A DNA stretch of 64,000 bases from Kappaphycus alvarezii (Eukaryota > Rhodophyta > Florideophyceae > Gigartinales > Solieriaceae), in the NCBI GenBank assembly GCA_002205965.3, contig NADL03000590.1, forward strand, positions 3,911,001 through 3,975,000. Reading direction: 5' to 3'. A program made the translations under genes and the position numbers. Under the pieces are notes generated by a model. It saw only the letters and a program-made list of their open reading frames with translations, did not search any database and had not been told where the DNA came from. This document shows positions 56,866-64,000 of the stretch, one piece after another. Position 1 is the first letter of the stretch. Each line of letters begins with the position of its first letter.

Positions 56866-58960
56866 GGGGTTCATCAATGTGATGTCAGGATTGGGTGGAA
56901 CCCATTTGGAATTTTGCAAATCTGCAAGTCCGATTGAATACATGTAGCGATAGTGTAAGCAGTGCTTTCTATGTTTCATACGATTCTTGTCGAATGCTAG
57001 CACCACCAACAGTCTCCAGCAGACAAACAGCGCTAGACGTAACTGCCAACGCCGCGTGTGGCTCAAGTAGAATGCCTCGGACCTTCGAAACCCGTTCCAT
57101 TGCGTGGCTGGCGACGGTTCTTGAAAGCTCCATGACCACTGCAAACGCCTCCGGATGCCACACGCCAAGCGTAGACAGGAACTAGACTGCTTCTCTGTGG
57201 TAAATCCGCTAGAAAGCCTTGTACTTCCGCCGCTTGTCCCGCTCGGTGCATTGAGACTGGTCATCGGGTTGAAAGTGCAGTCTCTGGAATGGGAGGGAGC
57301 GAATGGATTGACGAATGTTATGTCGAAATAGTCAATTCCACCTGCGGCTCCCACGGCTCTGATGTCCGGACTTGTCCGGTGTCGATGATGCACACGCGGT
57401 TCGATGAAAGGGCGTCGAGCTGCCCGTCCAAGATCATTGCCTAGCAAAGAAACCTGGTTGTGGCGATTGTCGCGCTGGCATTCATAACGATAGTGCAGCA
57501 AATGGTCCCCACGAATGTCTAATGTCTCAGGGCACCCAGGCTTCGGACAAGGAGTGTCAGGGGCGAAAAACGGAATATGGCAGAAGAACTGCAGCCATAC
57601 AGAGAAATCCTTGCTCTGATGTGTCCTCAACCCGCACAAGGCGCAGTGGACCCATCCCTTAGCTCCAGGTAGTGACATGGAGGCGCGGAAAGCACGGGTA
57701 CGGGTATTGCCAGGCGGTAACTCTTCTTGCACAGCCGCTTGAACTGCGTCCGTAAGCTTCTTCTGTGGTGGTTTGTTTGAGCAGAAGTTGCTACACAGAA
57801 GTCTGTTCAAAGATCGAGAGGCACTCCATATGTCAAAAGCCTCGAGGGTGTCATCGTACTAGGTCAGGTCTTTGGTGGAAGCCGGCTAGAATTTGGCGCA
57901 CAACTTGTTCGAGGCGGCACTGGACGCAAGGAATGAAGCAGCACCAACATCTGTCGCGATGTCAGGCCAATTCCCAAAGTCGGCTTTTTGCCCTCGATCG
58001 GCTTGATGGGCAGTTGTAGTTCCTCAAATATGGTATCAAGCAATCCACCTGCCAAATTTCGGATACAGTTGTCGAGTAGACCGTCAAAAAACTCGGCCCT
58101 TCCTTGTACAGGAAGGCGGAACGACTCGATACCCCAACTTGCAAACCCCAAAACAGTTTCGAAGTAATTGGAACGAAACTTGCCAGTCTTTAGCTCCATG
58201 ATGGCATTGAAAGAGGTTCGAGGTTGTGGACATGGTCCAGGATGTGCTTTATCATGAACGCCTTAGAACCTACTGGAGCGTTTAAGATGCAGCCCCTTCG
58301 CAGTATTCCTGCAACATGTCAGGTGGGTAAGCAGCTTGGACTGAGGCGACGGGGGCTGTGGGCCACCAGATCTTGCATTTCGGGATGGCGAGATGAAGCC
58401 CAAGACGTTTGGCTTCTAGGGAGGACAAAACTTCGATGGCCTTGAGTAATGCGGTGTGTTTGGCTATAATATAATATCATGGTACCAAAGTCCAAAGCAA
58501 GGTTTCAACTCTGTGTCCTCTGCGGGGAATGAAGATAACAACTCTCGAATTTTTATAGCGAGAGGATGGAGGACCAGAGCGAAAAGCAAGCCGCTGGCGG
58601 GTCTCCTCGATGAGTTCCCACGACACTCCGTATCGTCTCGAATCCAGTCCATGGGAACGCTGGGTCGTTGTTGTAGCAGTACAATACCCAGGGTAGCAAC
58701 TGGGGAAAAAGATTTTGATGGCCTTGGAAAAGGCCGCGCGGCTACAAGGTTGAAGGCGTTCTTTTGTCCACCGATAGAAGAGCGTAGTCGGAACTAGCGC
58801 CGAATTTGTTGACAATGCGCCGAACTCCGTGAACCACCGTGTCAGTTCGTGATTTTGTGGCAATACCGACCTGGAGGGGCTGAAAATAGCCTGCTGCTTT
58901 GTCATTGACTCGAGTTGCGAGGCAGCTGCTCACTAGTTTTCTTGAAGTTTCCCCCACTGG
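56866..58960 (-). mobile_element. Family A LINE-like element (copy A6), longest copy with reverse transcriptase
   Basis: Minus strand from 58960 downward. First come SSCLATRVNDKAAGYFQPLQ, GIATKSRTDTVVHGVRRIVN and ALLSVDKR, the reverse transcriptase fingers and the first catalytic Asp (58740-58960). Then GLLFALVLHPLAIKI and CFGLWYHD (58470-58600), with the xxDD box damaged. 57864-58450 has KRLGLHLAIPKCKIWW and IKPIEGKKPTLGIGLTS. 57810-57280 forms one long frame with LTDAVQAAVQEE, RAFRASMSLPGAKGWVHC, CPKPGCPETLDIRGDHLLHY, a His-Asn block and SPDIRAVGAAGGIDYFDITF. The tail (57163-56969) reads WHPEAFAVVMELSRTVASHA. Frame changes at about 58440, 58210, 57860 and 57250 inactivate it. Confidence 0.85.
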
Positions 58961-58964
58961 ATCT

Positions 58965-59205
58965 GCAAGTTGGGATATCTTCTGCGAGTCATTCCGCCTT
59001 CCTGTACAGCAAAGGGTATTTTGACAGTCTGCTCGAGAATTGTGTTCGAAAGTTGGCAGGTGGATTGCTGGATAGTAGCAAATTTACGGAACTACAACTG
59101 CTCATCAAGCCGATCGAGGGCAAAATGCCGACTTTTGGAATTGGCCCAACATCAGCGAAAGACGATGGCGCTGCATTCCTTGCGTCCAGTGCCGAGTGAC
59201 TACAG
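58965..59205 (+). mobile_element. Inverted family A fragment (A7) abutting copy A6
   Basis: The plus strand reads SAFLYSKGYFDSLLENCVRK, LAGGLLDSSKFTELQLLIKP and IEGKMPTFGIGPTS. It aligns with minus-strand residues of A6 at 57880-58150 (LLDNCIRNLAGGLLDTIFEE and so on). It therefore repeats a part already present in A6, in the opposite orientation and immediately beyond its 5' end. The copies differ at several residues. Confidence 0.75.
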
Positions 59206-59454
59206 AATTAATGTAAAATAATTCAGATTGCGTGGTGCAGTAATGGTGCCTGCCATTGGTACGCACTATCGCAATAAAATAGTGGAACGAGGAGATATGT
59301 TTGAGATATTTCCATTTGTTTTGCAAATGGCAGCAGTGCACTATATACAGCATAACAGCATAAATGAACATCTCAAAAGGCTCCAAAGGGCCAAAGACAA
59401 TTACGTCGGCGTCAAATAGATGCACAAATACACCTGGCTGACGGTTTCCGTTAA

Positions 59455-59460
59455 TATAAA
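59455..59460 (+). promoter_or_regulatory. TATA box of the aspartate aminotransferase gene
   Basis: TATAAA inside GTTAATATAAAACACG, 130 bases before the ATG at 59591. No other strong TATA lies between them. Confidence 0.45.
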
Positions 59461-59590
59461 ACACGATCAAAGAACACGTATACCAATACCCCGCTCTCGC
59501 TCCCCTATCCGTCCGCAAAACTACCGAGCACGCAATCTCCCACCCATCCGACCCACCACATCATCCAGCCACCCAACCCTTCCACTAGCA

Positions 59591-60889
<1,299 letters not shown>

Positions 60890-61722
60890 CTGAAGCGTAA
60901 TATTTGATGTTCGGTGAGGAGGTGATATGTTTGAGATGTCGTGGTGGTGATAGCGCTGGCATGGCTTTGGTTGACATGAGTTGTAGGAAGAAAAACGCAC
61001 GATAGCAGCAAGCCGAATTGACTCTTGAGATACGTAAAGGTGTAACTTGATCAAGGAATGTGAGCTGTTGCAAGTGCCTTCTTGTTGAGGAAGATCGCAT
61101 CATCATGGACTGCGTTGTCCCCAAGATGCTTACAGTATTGTATATATGCAGTACTGTACTAGCCCTGAATGGTTACTGTAATGTACAGTAAGCTCTTGAT
61201 CGACTGACAGTACGAGATCAATTCATAGTTTCTCTATACTGTGCTGTATTCCACAGCAGAAGAGCAACACGAGGTTACAAACCTGTACAGCGTATAAATT
61301 TACTGCTGATAGCAAAATGCAACCGTATTGACATTTATGGCACTGAACATGACGTGGACTACGTTTCATTCATTAGAGGAACGCCAAAGCTCAAGTACCC
61401 AAACTACAGGCTGTAGTCAACTGGCCTCCATGGTCCGTATCCACAAGCGGCGTGCCTTTGTCGCCCCGCTGTGCGACTGCGCACCAAACACACCCTGCCT
61501 CCACCCCACCCCCGTCACCCAACTCGTCACTATCGGCGCTTCAACACCAAGCCGACCCCCGTTCACAACCCCGATCCCCCCACACACCAAACACACACAC
61601 CCAGCTCTTCCCTCCCTTCCGTTTCGTCACCCGATATACTCACCACTTGCACTCGTCCCCTAGTTTATAGCCTCACAAGTAGCATGCTCACGGATTCGGT
61701 GTTGTTCCAAGTGTAGCGCATG
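60890..61722. other. No recognisable gene; TACTG/CAGTA runs and a C/A-rich block
   Basis: 61130-61260 contains several TACTG/CAGTA-type units. 61440-61670 is C-rich in all frames, giving Pro/Thr/His-rich translations that are compositional, not conserved. Confidence 0.5.
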
Positions 61723-61935
61723 TCAAACCTTAAACTCCATTCTTGCAACCAGTTGGTTGACAAGTTCCATTTGCAAACACTCCTCCATTCTGCGTACGAG
61801 ATCTGCATCGGCGGTTGATTTGCGGGACCTTTTCTTGAAGCGATGTTGCAAGTGCTTGACTTGACTTCGTTTGATTTCCGAAAAGTCTCTCCGAATCCTC
61901 AGGGCTCGTTCGTTTGCTACGGTCATGTTTTGCAC
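61723..61935 (-). CDS. Small basic, probably helical protein, 70 residues
   Basis: The minus-strand frame starts MQNMTVANERALRIRRDFSE (or at the second Met, three codons later). It continues IKRSQVKHLQHRFKKRSRKS and ADADLVRRMEECLQMELVNQ, then LVARMEFKV and stop. The charge pattern suggests amphipathic helices. I do not recognise the family. A clean TATATAAA (minus strand, 62101-62108) lies about 165 bases upstream, with no ATG-initiated long frame in between that looks better. That supports a real gene. It is convergent with the aminotransferase gene. It could also be one exon of a longer gene. Confidence 0.45.
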   Translation of the reverse strand: MQNMTVANERALRIRRDFSEIKRSQVKHLQHRFKKRSRKSTADADLVRRMEECLQMELVNQLVARMEFKV

Positions 61936-62100
61936 TTGTTGTTTGGGTGTTGAAGCACGGGGTGTGCGAGATTGAAAGATGAAGGGATGAAGGTTGATAA
62001 GGGTTGCTTTTTGGTGTGACGGAAAATTTGTTTCTGTAGGTAGCGATCGGAGGAAAAATGGGAAGAGAGCGGAGGGTGGGGCGGCGGGTGGGTAGAATGG

Positions 62101-62108
62101 TTTATATA
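62101..62108 (-). promoter_or_regulatory. TATA box of the small gene at 61723-61935
   Basis: TTTATATA on the plus strand (TATATAAA on the minus), about 165 bases before the ATG. Confidence 0.4.
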
Positions 62109-62150
62109 GGATTTGAACCCCTTTCTATCACCCCCAGGCGCGGTGCACAC

Positions 62151-64000
62151 AAACTTACAGACTGGCCTTTTTTTGGGGGGGTGGGCTTGCTTTGCTGTGT
62201 GTGATCAGGCGGTACAGAAACGCGAACGAGCATAAAGAGTGGTTTTCCTGTATTACTTTGAAAGAGGAATGTACAGTAGTTGGGCAGGAGGCGGTGTGTT
62301 GACGTTTTGCGCGAAAATGGTGACTGTGGCCATTTGAAAATCATACACCCATTTGGCATACCGCCCAAAATTTAATGGTTTTTATTCCTTTTGTCGAGTC
62401 TGTAACTGGATAGTGTCGTTCTGAGGCCGAATCATGAAATGATTGGATGTTGTAGGAGCTCACTTTTTTTCTAATAGTGCTCCGCGAGCGTACAAGTGTC
62501 TTTCCTGTTTCATGTATGACACTGTGTCCCAACCGGTACATCATTGATGCATTCCGTCTAGCCCACTCCTCATCCTAGTGCCTGCAAGCAACGACACCCT
62601 CCCTCGAAAACTCTGTCGTGCAACATTCTACCACTAGTACAGCCCTAGGCAACTTTGTCAATGGTCAAACAAACGTTCACCACACACCAGCCCATCACCC
62701 CTCACCTCCCCTGATCAACAACACAAGCCATGCCATTCTCATGAATACTTGATACAAACAACAACAACAATCAGGCACTGTACTGTACTGTACATATACC
62801 CTGCGCCGCTAGTAGAGTTGCAAGTGCAAAGTGCAGTTGAATAAGTGAGGGGTTAGGCGGCAGTAGCGCACCAGTCGGGCTACGTGTGGCAGGCACGCGT
62901 GCCAGATTTCCTAGGTTTGGGGCCCGCATCGGCGGCGGAAAGGAGGAGATTGGGGATGCGTCGTGTTGCCCAATCCATTTGCTGCGTGCTCTATCTGCAG
63001 CGCTCGAGTGTATATGGTTGGACGACGCGACATTGTGCGATTTAAGCACTGTATAGAGGTGGCTTACTGTAATGTAGAAGTTGTTGGGTGTAATTGCAGT
63101 AGTGACAACTGTACTGTACGCTATTGTACGGTTGCAGCGGCTGTTGCCGTATTTTGAGTGTTTGAGGTCTGCGGCGTCGCACTGAACGGTTTGGGCAGCA
63201 TGTTCCACTTGTGCTGTGAGGTGGCCAGCGGCTGGGAGGGGGGGAAGGGAAGGAAACAATGTGATGCGCTTGGTGTGGTCAGTATGCGAGTGGTGCGATA
63301 GCACGGAATGTTTGGGTTTGCTGGCAGGAAAAAGTGCGCATCCCGCTGAGTGGCCTTGGATGATACTGTATTGACTTGATCATGACGGTGGCAAGTTTGA
63401 AATGCGAGTCAACTCTGTACAGTACAGTAGATACCATACCGCTTAAAGTGACAGCTGAACCTTTACAACATTGCATGTCAGACAGGTTTTTGTTGTTTCG
63501 CATTGCCCACGTGTCTTGTCGTACAGTAATGTAGTGGTACAATACTGTAGTGCAATACCCTTTGTCGTGAAATCGGTTTGCCGTCTGTTGTTGAGTGCTA
63601 TATTGTACTGTACTGTCTTCCAAATTCCAAGTCAGCATTACACGGTAACTACGTAGCACAATGTGGGTAACAGTAATAGGGGGTCGTGGTGCCGGTCGTG
63701 GTTCCAGCAGCGAGCGTTCTGGAAGTTGTGGTACCAACGCCTCTTTCGCCCCAAATAAGTGAAACGCTGAAATCTGCGGCCCATCTGCCACCTACCGTTT
63801 TGCAGTATCCATTGATATCGCCCATCCGCATGCACAACCAATCTCACAGCTTGCATTCGCCGCCCCAAATTCCACGCACACCTCGTCCAACCTTCATCCG
63901 CTGTCAAGCAAGGCACGAGCGTAAACCAGTGCACCCAATTCCATCCAAACACGTGCAGTGCAAACGCGGCAGCATAATTTATTCAAGCACACCATCGCAT
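62151..64000. other. No recognisable gene; scattered TACTG/CAGTA repeats
   Basis: Runs are present at 62779-62797, 63107-63128, 63418-63430, 63522-63550 and 63603-63615. The minus-strand frame 63638-63952 (104 codons, Trp- and Arg-rich, HADGRYQWILQNGRWQMGRR) is the most protein-like, but no family could be assigned and it may run off the window. Confidence 0.4.

Noticed and set aside
61328-61716. Overlapping plus-strand frames with Pro/Thr/His-rich proteins
   Set aside because: All three frames are open because the DNA is C-rich; composition explains the frames and no conserved segment is present.
62103-62125. GGGTTCAAATCC on the minus strand, another T-arm-like sequence
   Set aside because: The flanking bases do not pair and no tRNA cloverleaf can be drawn; it overlaps the TATA region of the small gene.
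63638-63952. Trp/Arg-rich frame faintly like a bacterial membrane protein of the YgfX type
   Set aside because: The likeness rests on one short stretch (HADGRYQWILQNGRW). No membrane pair or neighbour supports it, and the surroundings are eukaryotic.

Overview
This is eukaryotic nuclear DNA. There are no bacterial-style operons, ribosome binding sites or CRISPR arrays. Two small spliceosomal introns can be read directly. Both have a GTAAGT donor and a TACTAAC branch site close to the acceptor: one in a Harbinger transposase at 16625-16684 (minus strand), one as a candidate at 19022-19062. The one clear housekeeping gene, aspartate aminotransferase, shows no clear intron. Strict small introns plus a heavy transposon load fit an early-diverging fungus, a red alga or a similar unicellular eukaryote. 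I cannot decide the lineage from the sequence.

The window is mostly a transposon graveyard. From 1 to 36 kb I recognise a Tc1/mariner transposase (3.6-4.5 kb), a long Copia gag-pol (7.1-11.3 kb), a PIF/Harbinger transposase (16.1-17.0 kb), a reverse transcriptase finger fragment (17.1 kb), a second Copia element bounded by two ~390-bp LTRs (22.06-29.19 kb) with a piggyBac element inserted in its left LTR (22.25-24.69 kb), a second and unrelated LINE-like C-terminus (34.0-34.9 kb) and a Copia 3' end (35.7-36.1 kb). One LINE-like family, which I call family A, recurs at 1.8-2.6, 12.0-12.7, 14.3-15.4, 19.9-21.6, 30.2-31.3, 56.9-59.0 and (inverted) 59.0-59.2 kb. Its protein ends in a Cys-Cys-His-Cys plus RPD...D restriction-like endonuclease domain. 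All copies carry stops and frameshifts.

From about 36.3 to 51.4 kb the sequence is visibly AT-rich and holds no gene I can support. A pogo/Tc5-type DDD transposase (51.7-53.0 kb) closes this desert.

From 53.5 to 56.75 kb lies a large inverted repeat with ~1.1-kb arms and a ~1-kb spacer. Each arm carries the same 38-codon reading frame that begins like the tail of histone H3 and has a TATA box just upstream. This is the most unusual structure in the window.

From 59.4 to 62.1 kb is the only stretch resembling ordinary genes: a mitochondrial-type aspartate aminotransferase whose protein is well conserved but split by several one-base frame changes, and a small minus-strand gene with its own TATA box. 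A five-base satellite, (TACTG)n/(CAGTA)n, is scattered over the whole window.
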